Shown: piece after piece, positions 37,012 to 45,424 of the stretch | Layout of the letters: every line of letters begins with the position of its first letter | Numbering within the stretch: the stretch's first letter is position 1 | Assembly: GCF_021401125.1 (NCBI RefSeq) | Contig: NZ_JACBFQ010000013.1 | Location: forward strand, 1-64,000 | Reading direction: 5' to 3' | Origin: Xanthobacter sp. NM-59 | Lineage (GTDB): Bacteria > Pseudomonadota > Alphaproteobacteria > Rhizobiales > Xanthobacteraceae | Length of the DNA stretch: 64,000 nt | Program-made: the position numbers and the translations under genes | The notes under the pieces: model-generated | What the model was told of the DNA's origin: nothing | The model's database searches: none | The model's input: the letters and a program-made list of their open reading frames with translations, nothing else

Positions 37012-37698
37012 CTAGATCCGCATCTCGACCTGAAATGCCGGCGAGCCAGACCAGGTCAGCCGGAGCATGGCACCCTGGACGACGGATTGGACGACGTTTG
37101 GCCAGAGCGCGACGACGCAGGTTCCGCCGGCATGGCGCACAGACGGATAGATGATCCCGTTGTGACCAGCGGCCCGCGCCATTTCAGCGACGAGGTTACC
37201 GGCGGGATAGCCGATGCCTGGATCCGGGCTCAGGCATGGATGCAGCGGCTCCTGACGCAGGTCGACGAACGTGCCTGACATACTGGCAATCATCTCGCCG
37301 TATTCTACAACGGCATGGAAGTCGCCGGCATCCGCCAGAGCCTTGGTCAGGTGGTGCCCGACCTCAGCGATGCACGTCTCCACCACCAACGCAGCGTACC
37401 AGGCGCCCCGATCCGCCGGATTGAAGCGCATCGGCTCGCGAGGCTTGGCATAGGCAAAGCTCGCATTGATGAAGTGCGCATGAGGGACGCCATGAACCAG
37501 CTCATCCGACGGCAGCCGGTCGCGGCCCCGCGCCTGCGCGACGAGGCGCCCGCTGGTCGCACCCTCGATCTCGGCTAACTGGGCCAGTTCGTCCTGGTCA
37601 TCGACAAGCGGCAGCATGACCGCTTCACGGAGCCTGGCGCTCGCGACTAGCCGAATGGTTTTAGGGAAGGCTTCCCGCACCAGATACAAAGCCGTCAT
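37012..37698 (-). CDS. RES-domain toxin (NAD-degrading), 228 aa
   Basis: RFNPADRGAWYAALVVETCI then EVGHHL is the RES signature (Arg ... Trp-Tyr-Ala...Glu-Thr ... His), with the second Ser-containing part AHFINASFAYAKPREPMR. RES toxins (ParT/MbcT type) degrade NAD+ or ADP-ribosylate targets. ATG 37698 starts four bases after the antitoxin stop. Confidence 0.85.
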   Translation of the reverse strand: MTALYLVREAFPKTIRLVASARLREAVMLPLVDDQDELAQLAEIEGATSGRLVAQARGRDRLPSDELVHGVPHAHFINASFAYAKPREPMRFNPADRGAWYAALVVETCIAEVGHHLTKALADAGDFHAVVEYGEMIASMSGTFVDLRQEPLHPCLSPDPGIGYPAGNLVAEMARAAGHNGIIYPSVRHAGGTCVVALWPNVVQSVVQGAMLRLTWSGSPAFQVEMRI

Positions 37699-37703
37699 CA
37701 GCC

Positions 37704-38141
37704 TCAGAGCCCGCCGCGCAGTGCATCGATATACTGCCGAACCTCCAGCATGCGGGGAATTCCGCCATCGATCATCGCCCCCACAGGAGTGAGATGGTCG
37801 AAGATCGGCCCGCGGTTTGCAAGCCGCGGCCAGCGATCCGCCATGTCGTCGGCGAACAGCAAATGCAGGCCCTTGAAGACCCCGATCAAGGCGGACGCCC
37901 GGGTCAGCTGGTCCTGGCTGAGCACGCCCTCCCACTTGCCGGCCTTCATGCGGTCCCAGGTACTCTCGGACACACCGAGCAGGGCCGCCCCCTCCGCGTT
38001 GCTGGCTTCCCAGGACGCCACCAAGCGCAGCACCGCCTTGACAGCGGCGCCCGTCAGGCGACGACGATCGTCCTCATTGGCGAAGGTCTGAAGATGGCCG
38101 GAAGCGGCCGGCTGACGCTGCAATGACATCACGCTGCTCAT
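37704..38141 (-). CDS. Xre/MbcA-type antitoxin (DUF2384), 145 aa
   Basis: GAALLGVSESTWDRMKAGKW is the HTH, and RGPIFDHLTPVGAMIDGGIP-MLEVRQYIDALRGG is the DUF2384 toxin-binding tail of ParS/MbcA antitoxins. ATG 38141 used; ATG 38129 is possible. The start lies inside the operator palindrome. Confidence 0.85.
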   Translation of the reverse strand: MSSVMSLQRQPAASGHLQTFANEDDRRRLTGAAVKAVLRLVASWEASNAEGAALLGVSESTWDRMKAGKWEGVLSQDQLTRASALIGVFKGLHLLFADDMADRWPRLANRGPIFDHLTPVGAMIDGGIPRMLEVRQYIDALRGGL

Positions 38142-38189
38142 GATCGCACCCCGTGATGCGATCATGAGCGTCTCAAGGTGCCGCGTCAA
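38136..38189 (-). promoter_or_regulatory. RES/Xre promoter with 13-bp operator arms
   Basis: Minus-strand -35 TTGACG (38189-38184), 17-base spacer, -10 CATGAT (38166-38161). The -10 is within a perfect inverted repeat GCTCATGATCGCA-(8)-TGCGATCATGAGC (38136-38169), the expected autorepression site of the Xre protein. Confidence 0.75.
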
Positions 38190-38198
38190 CAATGTTCC

Positions 38199-38233
38199 CT
38201 TCCGGGCTCCGGCCGGCCCCATGGGGCCGGAAG
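38199..38233. terminator. Stem-loop CCGGCCCCATGGGGCCGG
   Basis: An 18-bp perfect palindrome at 38213-38230 is nested in CTTCCGG/CCGGAAG arms, placed after the stop of the 38240 gene. There is no clear U-run, so it may be a processing or Rho-linked hairpin. Confidence 0.4.
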
Positions 38234-38239
38234 GCTCGC

Positions 38240-38839
38240 TCAGAACCCCCCGAACTTCCCATTGGGCCCCGGCACCACCATCGGCGCCGGCTGGTAGACG
38301 GTGTTGGTGTGGTGGATGTGCTTCTCCACCATTTTCACCTTCGGCTGCGGGTGAGCCTCATCCCACAGCGCCTGCAGCTTCTCGCGCGAGAAGTCGTACA
38401 TCCGCTTGGCATGGCGCCACTCCGGATGCAGCCCCGGCAGCATCCACCCCATCTCGATCCGCAGACGCGCCATCTCAAAGCGGGCGGCAGCCTGGAGATC
38501 CCCCAGATAGCCGCGGGTCCGCTCTTCGCGGCTGTACAGCCGCTCCATATCCTTCGCGAACTGAGCCGCCACCAGGGGGTAGCAAGGCAGTTCTGCCTTC
38601 ATCGCCACGACCATGGCATGAGCCGCAGCATCCCGCTGATCCCAGAGCAGATTGCCGTCAACGCGGCTCAGGGCGTCGAGCCACAGGCCGGCGAAGCTCG
38701 TGGTGAAAGCCTCGCCACCCCGCAGCTGGTCATAGAGGGCAAGGAACCCGGCGGCCCGACGGCGATAGCAGGCCGGATCACCATGACGGGCCAGTTCCTT
38801 CGTGTCGAACCGCTCCAGAACTTTCTGCATCTTGCTCAT
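38240..38839 (-). CDS. Unknown protein in transfer gene cluster, 199 aa
   Basis: ATG 38839 after GAGGGGGCGTGTC. Helical: KVLERFDTKELARHGDPACY, FLALYDQLRGGEAFTTSFAG, AAQFAKDMERLYSREERTRG; ends GPNGKFGGF. Directly follows the DotA-like gene, so it may be a DotA-associated component as in traY-traX regions, not recognised. Confidence 0.5.
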   Translation of the reverse strand: MSKMQKVLERFDTKELARHGDPACYRRRAAGFLALYDQLRGGEAFTTSFAGLWLDALSRVDGNLLWDQRDAAAHAMVVAMKAELPCYPLVAAQFAKDMERLYSREERTRGYLGDLQAAARFEMARLRIEMGWMLPGLHPEWRHAKRMYDFSREKLQALWDEAHPQPKVKMVEKHIHHTNTVYQPAPMVVPGPNGKFGGF

Positions 38840-38939
38840 GACACGCCCCCTCGATTGACTCAAGAATGCCATGCAGCTAACGCATTGTCAATACATGATT
38901 TTTTCATTTTTGCACATGATCTTGGGTTCATGTGGAGGC

Positions 38940-41177
38940 CTACCCGCCCGGATTGCCCCCTCCCGAACCGCCTCCACCCTTCCGGTTGAATTTCGGCATC
39001 CGCAAATTGCCCGTGACCTTCCCGAGTCCACCGGCCACACCCTTGCCGAGGTTCTGCATGCCGCTGCCGAGGCCGCCGCCGACGCCAGCCTGAGCGGACA
39101 CTTGCTGGCCGAACTGCGAGCCCCAGATGGAGTGCACACCCACCTCGATCCAACGCAGCGCGGCGTCGCCCAGCTCGGTCATGAGCGCGCAGGAGTTGGT
39201 CACCACCATGGTGGCCGCCATCACGTACAGGAAGACCGCTCCCGCCGTGACCACGGCCGATGTCACCGCGCCGCCGTCCAGCGGAATCATCAGGGCGAAA
39301 ACCGAGGAGAACAGGGCGTTCAGGATCGCGAACGCCGCGTACATGGCAAGTAGAGACACCACCAGGCCCATGATGATGAGCATGGGCCGTACAAGCAGGC
39401 CGAACAGCAGCAGCCACCCCTGCCGGCTTGCGCCGACCAAGGAGGGTTCCTTCGCAGGATAGAAAAAGCTCAGCAGCCATAGCGGCACAGCGATGAGCGC
39501 CTCGAGGCCATTGATGATCCAGCTCAGCACCGCCCCGAAGAAGTAGAGGATGGGCAAAAGCGGCAACACGCCACCCAGCCAGAAGCCTAGGCCGGCGAAG
39601 ATCATGCCGAGCGAGCTCGCGCCCGCCGAGGTCATCTGCGCGATCCCGCCGATGAACGGAATGTTCCCCAGGACGGAATTGCCGACGAGAGATGCCCCTG
39701 CCGCCACCCCCATCGCCGCGAGGCCCATATCGGCCACGCCAACGCCGATTTGGGTCATGTTCAGCAGGGGATCGCTCCATTGCGTCGTACCCTCGGTGCC
39801 AGTCACCTTCAGTTTATCGTAGACCCAGCGCATGGTCGACGAGACGCCCAAATTCGTGGGCGGCGTCCCGACCTGTTCGGCCGCCAGGGTTGGCGACGGC
39901 GAGGCCATATCCGTGAAGACCGCGTCGAAACTATTCAAACGACCCATGTCGTGCTGATAGAGCGCGTAGATCTGCCCGGTGCTGGCGTCGGCGATCCGCG
40001 GCGTCGAGAGCAGGCTTGCGATGGACGCTGGATCGATGACCGCGGCAAGATTGTCGGGCGCCTTCGGCGTAAACGTCACGCTGTTCACGAGGCTCTGGAA
40101 GCGCTGCGCCATGGCAACGTTCGCGCGCTGCCACGAGATTGCGAACACCCAGCCCGCATTCGTAGTGTCCTCAAGGTACTTATCGGCCGCCGTCTTGATG
40201 TCACCGGAGCGGCTCGTGAGCGCGCCATTCAACGCGTTCCGCAGCGCCGCCTGCGCCGCCCAGGTTGCGGTGGCGATATAATCCTTGATCTGTTCGTCCG
40301 TGTATCCTGGGTTTTTGACCATGTCTGCAAGGTTCTTCGCGTAGGCGTCGATGATGCTCCAGGCTGCGGTGTAGCCACTTGTGACCGCGCTGGTGGCAAT
40401 GGCGTCCATCAACGTCATTGTCGGAACATCGGCGGTCTTGGTGGGCGTGTCCTTTTCAGGCAGGGTCACCGCCTGCGGCGCCAGGTAACGGACATTGCCG
40501 CATAGGCTAGTCGAGCCATTGAAGAAGCCCGAATTGTCCACGAAGGTCTGCTGTGTCGGCGACTGGATGTCGCCGCCGGCGGAGGGCATGCTTTTCCCGC
40601 CAAGGGTCTTACTGACGATGGCGGGGGCCATTTCGACCCTGTAGGCGACGGCGACTTCGTTCAGCCGGTCAGCGCAAACATAGCCCTGGGTCCGCGCGCG
40701 GATCGCGCCAGCGATCGCGGCGCGGATCTTGTAGTCATCCTCGGGCAGGGTTGCGATGTCGGCGTAGCCGTTGCCCGCCATCTTCGGCGCAACCTTGGCC
40801 CACAGATAATCGGCCCCACCCGAGCCCCAGACCAGGATATAGAGGACGATGATCTGGGCGAAGCTAAACCCGCTTTTGATCGGCAGGAGCATCCCCGCAC
40901 CAATGCCGATACGCACGAATGTGAACTTCTTCGCCCGATCGTATTCGGCGTCCGCCATCTCCCAAATCGTCACATAGAGCGTGTAGGTCAGGGCGAGCGC
41001 CGCCACGATGCTAGTGGCGACGTTGAAGACGCCGGCAGCTGTGGCGACCATACCAGCGTCGGCGCAGGTCGTGCCCTTCCACACAGCGTCCACAGTGCAG
41101 CCGATGACCCGGCGCAGCGAGATCAAGCCGTAGTCACTGTCGACCGGCTTAAAGATTTCCGAGAATGTCGCAGACAC
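38940..41177 (-). CDS. DotA/TraY-family type IV secretion membrane protein, 745 aa
   Basis: N-terminal RRVIGCTVDAVWKGTTCADA, later TLYVTIWEMADAEYDRAKKF and repeated hydrophobic helices in the last 250 residues (LVGNSVLGNIPFIGGIAQMT, LGMIFAGLGFWLGGVLPLLP, PLWLLSFFYPAKEPSLV, MLIIMGLVVSLLAMYAAFAI), the architecture of DotA/TraY: one early helix, a large periplasmic region and C-terminal helices. It forms the polytopic inner-membrane part of I-type conjugation systems. Ends in a Gly/Lys-rich tail. Confidence 0.85.
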   Translation of the reverse strand: MSATFSEIFKPVDSDYGLISLRRVIGCTVDAVWKGTTCADAGMVATAAGVFNVATSIVAALALTYTLYVTIWEMADAEYDRAKKFTFVRIGIGAGMLLPIKSGFSFAQIIVLYILVWGSGGADYLWAKVAPKMAGNGYADIATLPEDDYKIRAAIAGAIRARTQGYVCADRLNEVAVAYRVEMAPAIVSKTLGGKSMPSAGGDIQSPTQQTFVDNSGFFNGSTSLCGNVRYLAPQAVTLPEKDTPTKTADVPTMTLMDAIATSAVTSGYTAAWSIIDAYAKNLADMVKNPGYTDEQIKDYIATATWAAQAALRNALNGALTSRSGDIKTAADKYLEDTTNAGWVFAISWQRANVAMAQRFQSLVNSVTFTPKAPDNLAAVIDPASIASLLSTPRIADASTGQIYALYQHDMGRLNSFDAVFTDMASPSPTLAAEQVGTPPTNLGVSSTMRWVYDKLKVTGTEGTTQWSDPLLNMTQIGVGVADMGLAAMGVAAGASLVGNSVLGNIPFIGGIAQMTSAGASSLGMIFAGLGFWLGGVLPLLPILYFFGAVLSWIINGLEALIAVPLWLLSFFYPAKEPSLVGASRQGWLLLFGLLVRPMLIIMGLVVSLLAMYAAFAILNALFSSVFALMIPLDGGAVTSAVVTAGAVFLYVMAATMVVTNSCALMTELGDAALRWIEVGVHSIWGSQFGQQVSAQAGVGGGLGSGMQNLGKGVAGGLGKVTGNLRMPKFNRKGGGGSGGGNPGG

Positions 41178-41184
41178 GAGCGCC

Positions 41185-41260
41185 TCATCGAGCGATTATC
41201 GAGCGTGCAGCGATCATATGGAGTGATGCGATATTTTGTCGAGCAACTCGACGGAGAATC
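41185..41260. promoter_or_regulatory. Control region of the dotA-like gene with ATCGAGCG repeats
   Basis: ATCGAGCG occurs at about 41190, 41201 (in TTATCGAGCG) and 41257, with a further TCGAGCAACTCGA palindrome near 41240. Probably binding sites for one of the nearby Xre or RHH regulators. Confidence 0.45.
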
Positions 41261-41441
41261 GAGCGGTTATGGCCGGATTATTGCTATTTTATCCAGGAAC
41301 TGGATTGAATGCGCACATCGTGCCCATGCTGCACTCACCGCCTTCAGGCCGGTTCCGCCTCTAAACAATACTACGGCAATGCCGCACATTCGTGTGGTGG
41401 ACACGCCACAGGAATTCAAGTGGGACGATGAGCTCGGTTGA
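41205..41441 (+). CDS. Possible ORF, 78 aa
   Basis: GTG start in front of the DotA gene, reading away from it; the last codons encode EFKWDDELG inside the large palindrome. Codon usage is uncertain and no ribosome site is clear. Could be an ORF created by chance in the divergent control region. Confidence 0.25.
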   Translation: MQRSYGVMRYFVEQLDGESSGYGRIIAILSRNWIECAHRAHAALTAFRPVPPLNNTTAMPHIRVVDTPQEFKWDDELG

Positions 41442-41466
41442 CGGCTGTCAACCGAGCTCATCGTCC
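41423..41466. repeat. 44-bp near-perfect palindrome
   Basis: Arms GGACGATGAGCTCGGTTGAC (41423-41442) and its exact complement at 41447-41466, separated by GGCT. No U-run on either side, so not a typical terminator. Length fits the range of protelomerase target sites (about 26-56 bp), but the four-base centre is not symmetric, unlike known telomere sites. Confidence 0.7.
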
Positions 41467-41576
41467 GGACCAAAAATACGGACGGCCATGCCTAGCTCTG
41501 ACATGGCACACCCGAAACAAGCGCATCAGCAGTAATATCTCGCTGACCGTGCGATAGAGTTTGGCCTAGTCGGACG

Positions 41577-41843
41577 TCAAATTGCGTCCGGGGTGCGCTC
41601 ATTTACGGGGCACCGCAGCCGCACCCCCGGCCCCTTCTCGTCCTGCGGTATGAACTCCACGCCGGCCTCTTCAAGGACACGGCGGATCGCATCAAGGTTT
41701 GCTGGGTTCGGGATCCGTCGCCCCTTCTCAAAATGCAGAATGGTGTTCCGCGACAGCTTCGCGCGCTCCATCAGGTCTTCCTGGGCCATTTCGACGAGGG
41801 CTCTCGCAGCCCGGCACTGGTCGCCGGTTATCGGCATTGACAT
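41577..41843 (-). CDS. Xre-family HTH regulator, 88 aa
   Basis: QCRAARALVEMAQEDLMERA then LSRNTILHFEKGRRIPNPAN is the Cro/C1-type HTH, followed by a C-terminal strand unit (AGVEFIPQDEKGPGVRL) common in small Xre repressors. Located upstream of the dotA region, which it may repress. Confidence 0.8.
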   Translation of the reverse strand: MSMPITGDQCRAARALVEMAQEDLMERAKLSRNTILHFEKGRRIPNPANLDAIRRVLEEAGVEFIPQDEKGPGVRLRCPVNERTPDAI

Positions 41844-42087
41844 AAAACTCCCACATTGCAGGTTTGCTTCAAGATAGCGCCAATACGCTCCCCGGGCAAC
41901 GTTGGCGCAAGCGCTTTCCAGCCCCCCCTGGCCACCCTGATTGTGTGCACTAACACGCGAACTCGGCCGCGTCGCGGAAATGTGCCGAATTGACGTTTTA
42001 TATCATAGTTGCACTTTTTGTTGACACGCCTGCCCGCTGGGAGTAAATGTGCAACATCGCACTTTTGGATCACACGAGTGAGCTCCC

Positions 42088-42231
42088 ATGACCACCATCC
42101 ATCTCCTGACCACCGCCCTGGGGACCGTCGCGCTGAGTATCGCGCTGGCGGCCCTGTCCACGCTGGCCGCCCAGGCCCAGCAGAAGGTGAAGCAGCGTAA
42201 GCTGCTACGTGCGCTGCACACCCGGGCGTGA
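42088..42231 (+). CDS. Single-pass membrane peptide, 47 aa
   Basis: MTTIHLLTTALGTVALSIAL is hydrophobic, followed by a Gln/Lys-rich tail (AAQAQQKVKQRKLLRALHT). ATG after GAGTGAGCTCCC. Start of a run of small plus-strand genes. Confidence 0.5.
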   Translation: MTTIHLLTTALGTVALSIALAALSTLAAQAQQKVKQRKLLRALHTRA

Positions 42232-42237
42232 CGGGCC

Positions 42238-42495
42238 ATGCCGGTGCGCCCTTCCCGCCGCTGGGTCGTGATCCGGGGTCGGAAGACCTCGGTTTCCCTC
42301 GAAGACGCGTTCTGGAACGCGCTGACCGAAATCGCAGGAGCACGGGGCATCAGCATCAGCGCCCTCGTGGCGGACATCGACGATATGCGGCCGGATCTCC
42401 ACCAGAACCTGTCGTCTTACCTGCGGGTCAACATCCTCAAGCACTATCAGCGACTTGCGGCGCAAGCCGAGCAAGCCGCGCGGAGCGAAAAATGA
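42238..42495 (+). CDS. RHH_4-type ribbon-helix-helix protein, 85 aa
   Basis: RGRKTSVSLEDAFWNALTEI then RGISISALVADIDDMRPDLH and NLSSYLRVNILKHY matches the alphaproteobacterial RHH_4 family (PF13467, recalled). Its stop overlaps the next start (ATGA). Confidence 0.8.
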   Translation: MPVRPSRRWVVIRGRKTSVSLEDAFWNALTEIAGARGISISALVADIDDMRPDLHQNLSSYLRVNILKHYQRLAAQAEQAARSEK

Positions 42496-42971
42496 GCAAA
42501 ACCGACTGGGAATACACCCCCGGTTCCGACAACTGGATCTTCCGCCCGGTCAGCTCTCGGGCCCGCCAGTGGGCTGTGGACCTGGACGTGGGCGCTCCGG
42601 TGGGCGACGGCACCTATGCAATCGCGCCGGCGGCGGCCGGCGAGATCCTCACCACGCTCCTCGACGAGTCCTTCACGCTTGACCTGGATACCCGCCCGGC
42701 GGGCGCAGCGATCGGTGCCCGCCTCCGAGCGGAGCGGACCCGCGCCGGCATCTCCCAGCAGAGGCTGGGCGCCCGGCTCGGCGTTACCTTTCAGCAGATC
42801 CAAAAATACGAGTCCGGTGCGAACCGCATCTCGCTCGTCACCGCCGACGTCCTGGCGACGATCTTCGCTGTTCCCGTCGCTACGTTTCTCGCCCTCCAGC
42901 AGCCCCGCGGCCACAGCAGCGAGACGTCCACGCAGGTTGAACCCGGAAAGGAAGCGGCCAATGCGCACTGA
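42492..42971 (+). CDS. Xre-family regulator with N-terminal extension, 159 aa
   Basis: The HTH (GARLRAERTRAGISQQRLGA then RLGVTFQQIQKYESGANRIS) is SinR/Cro-like with an alphaproteobacterial FQQIQKYE recognition helix as in PetP-type regulators. The first 65 residues (TDWEYTPGSDNWIFRPVSSR) are a separate region. Coupled to the RHH gene. Confidence 0.75.
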   Translation: MSKTDWEYTPGSDNWIFRPVSSRARQWAVDLDVGAPVGDGTYAIAPAAAGEILTTLLDESFTLDLDTRPAGAAIGARLRAERTRAGISQQRLGARLGVTFQQIQKYESGANRISLVTADVLATIFAVPVATFLALQQPRGHSSETSTQVEPGKEAANAH

Positions 42972-43236
42972 CATGTCTTCCGGTGGCACCTCGGCTGGCT
43001 CAGGGCTCATGATGCTCATCATCCTGTTCATCATCAGCGTGCTGGTGAGTCTTCTCCTGACACACGGGACCGGGCTCGCCGTTGCGGCGGTCCTGGCGGC
43101 CGGCGGCGGCGATATCCTCACCTCCCCCACCCTATCGTGGGCTGGCCTTCTATCCTGTGCGTTGGCTGGCTTTGCAGTGATCGCCTCCTGCGGTCTTGTC
43201 GCGGTGCTCTGGCTGCAGCCGCCCGCCGAGCACTAA
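42961..43236 (+). CDS. Membrane protein, 91 aa
   Basis: Two to three hydrophobic segments (GLMMLIILFIISVLVSLLLT, GLAVAAVLAAGGGDILTSP, GFAVIASCGLVAVLWLQPP). Overlaps the regulator by 11 bases, so coupled. Unknown role. Confidence 0.55.
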   Translation: MRTDMSSGGTSAGSGLMMLIILFIISVLVSLLLTHGTGLAVAAVLAAGGGDILTSPTLSWAGLLSCALAGFAVIASCGLVAVLWLQPPAEH

Positions 43237-43247
43237 GTGGTGTCACC

Positions 43248-43460
43248 ATGGACAACATCCTGGTCCTGCCCCTCCGCAGCGCGTCGAAAGCGCTGCTGAC
43301 GGCTCTGCTGCTGACGGGCTATGCCGCTTTCGTCACGTTGGCCGGCGTAGCGGGAGCCGCCCTCGGCGGGTTTTTTGCCCCCGCCTGGGCTGGGGAGATC
43401 GCCGTCCTGTCGGCTCTCGCGCTTCCTGCACTGGGCGCAACGCGCGCATTATTCACCTGA
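43248..43460 (+). CDS. Membrane protein, 70 aa
   Basis: Two hydrophobic helices (ALLTALLLTGYAAFVTLAGV, GEIAVLSALALPALGATRAL). ATG 12 bases behind the previous stop. Unknown. Confidence 0.55.
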   Translation: MDNILVLPLRSASKALLTALLLTGYAAFVTLAGVAGAALGGFFAPAWAGEIAVLSALALPALGATRALFT

Positions 43461-43482
43461 AGGCCACTTGGAGAAGATGCAG

Positions 43483-43884
43483 ATGACCGACAGCATAGAG
43501 AGCAGCCGCATCGTGCGGATGCGGCTAGCCTGCGGACCGGACGCCGGTCCGCTCAAGGGCTTCGTGGCCCGGGTATCGCTTCCGCTCCTTGAAGGCTTCC
43601 TGGCCGTTCTGGGCGAGCGCAGTCGGTTCGCGGGCGACACCGCAGTCCGGCGCCGGTGCGACGCCATGGCCGCGCTCCGGCGGTTGTGCCTGGTCGAGAC
43701 GGCGGCCGGCGCCATCGAGGTGTCGGTGCAACGCACCAACCCCCGCCTGCCCCCTGACCCTCTGGGCTTCCTGGACACATATGATCCGGATCGCGTGGAG
43801 ATCGATGGTGAGCACCTGGCACGGCTCCGCCTCGCCCTCTCGCTGTTCCGCACACCGGCGGGCAGCGTGATGGCGATCGTGTGA
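43483..43884 (+). CDS. Unknown protein, 133 aa
   Basis: ATG 43483 after GGAGAAGATGCAG; ATG 43477 is also possible. Alpha/beta with Arg-rich helices (RRRCDAMAALRRLCLVETAA) and a strand VEIDGEHLARLRLALSLFRT. Overlaps the exonuclease by four bases (GTGA). Unknown. Confidence 0.5.
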   Translation: MTDSIESSRIVRMRLACGPDAGPLKGFVARVSLPLLEGFLAVLGERSRFAGDTAVRRRCDAMAALRRLCLVETAAGAIEVSVQRTNPRLPPDPLGFLDTYDPDRVEIDGEHLARLRLALSLFRTPAGSVMAIV

Positions 43885-44864
43885 CGGCGGGACCCGAGCA
43901 AATGGATGTGGCGGCCGATCTCGAGGCCATGGCCGCGACGCTGGAGTCCTCCGGCGACTATCGCGTGCTGCGCCGCCTTCGCCCCCGGGCCGGGTTTGCG
44001 CCGATCCCGGCCGGCACGAAGACGTGGCGGGGCTTGATGCTAGACACGGAGACAACAGGCCTTGCCGTCGAGGACGAGATCATCGAGCTGGCGATGATCT
44101 CCTTCAGCTACAGCCGGGACGGGACGATCCATGCGATCCAGGACGGCTTCGAGCGGCTGCGGGAACCCTCCCGGCCGATTCCGCCCGAGGTGACTGAGCT
44201 CACCGGGATCGATGCGGCGACAGTCGCCGGCCAGGCGATCGATCCAGAGGAAGTCGCCGCCTTCGTGGCGGGAGCGGATCTGATCGTCGCGCACAACGCC
44301 GACTTCGACCGCAAGGTGGTGGAGCGGGCCTACCCCGTGTTCAAGGAGAAGCCCTGGGCATGCTCCCTCACGCAGGTTCCATGGAAGGCGGAGGGGTTCG
44401 GCAGCGCAAAGCTGGGCCAGCTGCTGGCCGCCTACGGCTTCTTCCACGATGCGCACCGCGCCGGCGACGACTGCCGGGCGACGATCGAGCTGCTGGCGCG
44501 GCCTCTGCCGAAGTCCGGCACCACGGCCATGTCGAACCTGCTGGCGGCCGCGCGCGCGCCAGGCGCCAGGATCTGGGCCACCAACTCGCCGTATGAGCTG
44601 AAGGACACGTTGAAAGCCCGCGGATACCGCTGGGCGGACGGCGCCAACGGCGGCCGCCGGGCGTGGGTCATTGATGTGGCAGAAGATACGTTCGAGGCTG
44701 AGATGAGCTTCCTCCGGTCGGAGATCTACCGGCGCGAAGACCTTGCCCTGCCTGTTGCCAGGCTAACGGCCTACAACCGGTTTTCGGACCGGATCGAGGC
44801 CGAATCCCAATTCTGGCCACCGTTGGAAAGAATGGGCGCCGGCGGTGCTTATAGAGAGGAGTGA
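43881..44864 (+). CDS. DnaQ-like 3'-5' exonuclease, 327 aa
   Basis: LMLDTETTGLAVEDEIIELA (Exo I, Asp-x-Glu), ADLIVAHNADFDRKVVERAY (Exo II) and HDAHRAGDDCRATIELL (Exo III, HxxxxD) are the DEDDh triad of the epsilon/RNase T family. The C-terminal 110 residues form a separate domain (LKARGYRWADGANGGRRAWV), a KGY-W unit found with DnaQ domains in phage proteins. Probably acts in DNA repair or processing during plasmid replication. GTG start overlaps the previous stop; ATG 43902 is possible. Confidence 0.85.
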   Translation: MTAGPEQMDVAADLEAMAATLESSGDYRVLRRLRPRAGFAPIPAGTKTWRGLMLDTETTGLAVEDEIIELAMISFSYSRDGTIHAIQDGFERLREPSRPIPPEVTELTGIDAATVAGQAIDPEEVAAFVAGADLIVAHNADFDRKVVERAYPVFKEKPWACSLTQVPWKAEGFGSAKLGQLLAAYGFFHDAHRAGDDCRATIELLARPLPKSGTTAMSNLLAAARAPGARIWATNSPYELKDTLKARGYRWADGANGGRRAWVIDVAEDTFEAEMSFLRSEIYRREDLALPVARLTAYNRFSDRIEAESQFWPPLERMGAGGAYREE

Positions 44865-44929
44865 AGAAAAATCGCATTCGGAGATCTGCGCGGGATCTCC
44901 CCGAATAGCCACTCACAAGAGATCGTATT

Positions 44930-45424
44930 TCAACGCCCCGCCCGCAGCCTCCGCCAAACCCATGGCGCCTGAAAATCCGTCGCCCACACACCGACGCCGG
45001 CGGCGCGGGCCTCCTCCTCTTGCGTCACATATTCCTGACTGAACTGCACATAGGCCCGCGCCCATCCAGCGCGGACAAGCGCTTTGCCAATGTCCTCGCC
45101 GCGCACGCGGCAGTGAGCGAGCATGCGCCCGTAGCGGTCCCGGTTGGTGCCCTCACAGGTCACCGTGGCGGATCCGATGAGGTCCGCCAGGTAGAAGGCC
45201 GCCGCACCGCCGCAGCGGACTTGGCTGCCAGTCGCCCGGTTCCTGCAGAGCTGCTGGCTTTCAGGCGCATCGATCCCCAGAAGGCGGACACGCTGCCCGT
45301 GAATGTCGAGCGTGTCCGCGTCAATCACGGAGGCCCGCCCGGCGATCTCCTGCGCCAGCGATGCGGGCACCAGGCCCAGAAGTGCGAGCGCGACCCAGCC
45401 GGCGCACAGAAATGTCCGCTTCAA
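44930..45424 (-). CDS. Secreted thermonuclease-like (SNase) protein, TTG start, 164 aa
   Basis: After a signal sequence (MKRTFLCAGWVALALLGLVP, Ala-rich cleavage site), SVIDADTLDIHGQRVRLLGI, DAPESQQ, GTNRDRYGRMLAHC and VRAGWARAYVQFS contain the SNase metal and Arg/Glu residues. The only in-frame start after the preceding stop is TTG in TTGA overlap with it. Periplasmic or exported nuclease, typical near I-type conjugation genes. Confidence 0.8.
   Translation of the reverse strand: MKRTFLCAGWVALALLGLVPASLAQEIAGRASVIDADTLDIHGQRVRLLGIDAPESQQLCRNRATGSQVRCGGAAAFYLADLIGSATVTCEGTNRDRYGRMLAHCRVRGEDIGKALVRAGWARAYVQFSQEYVTQEEEARAAGVGVWATDFQAPWVWRRLRAGR

Noticed and set aside
36868-37278. Plus-strand ORF across the toxin 3' end
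   Set aside because: It overlaps the RES toxin antisense for most of its length and has no ribosome site or family match.
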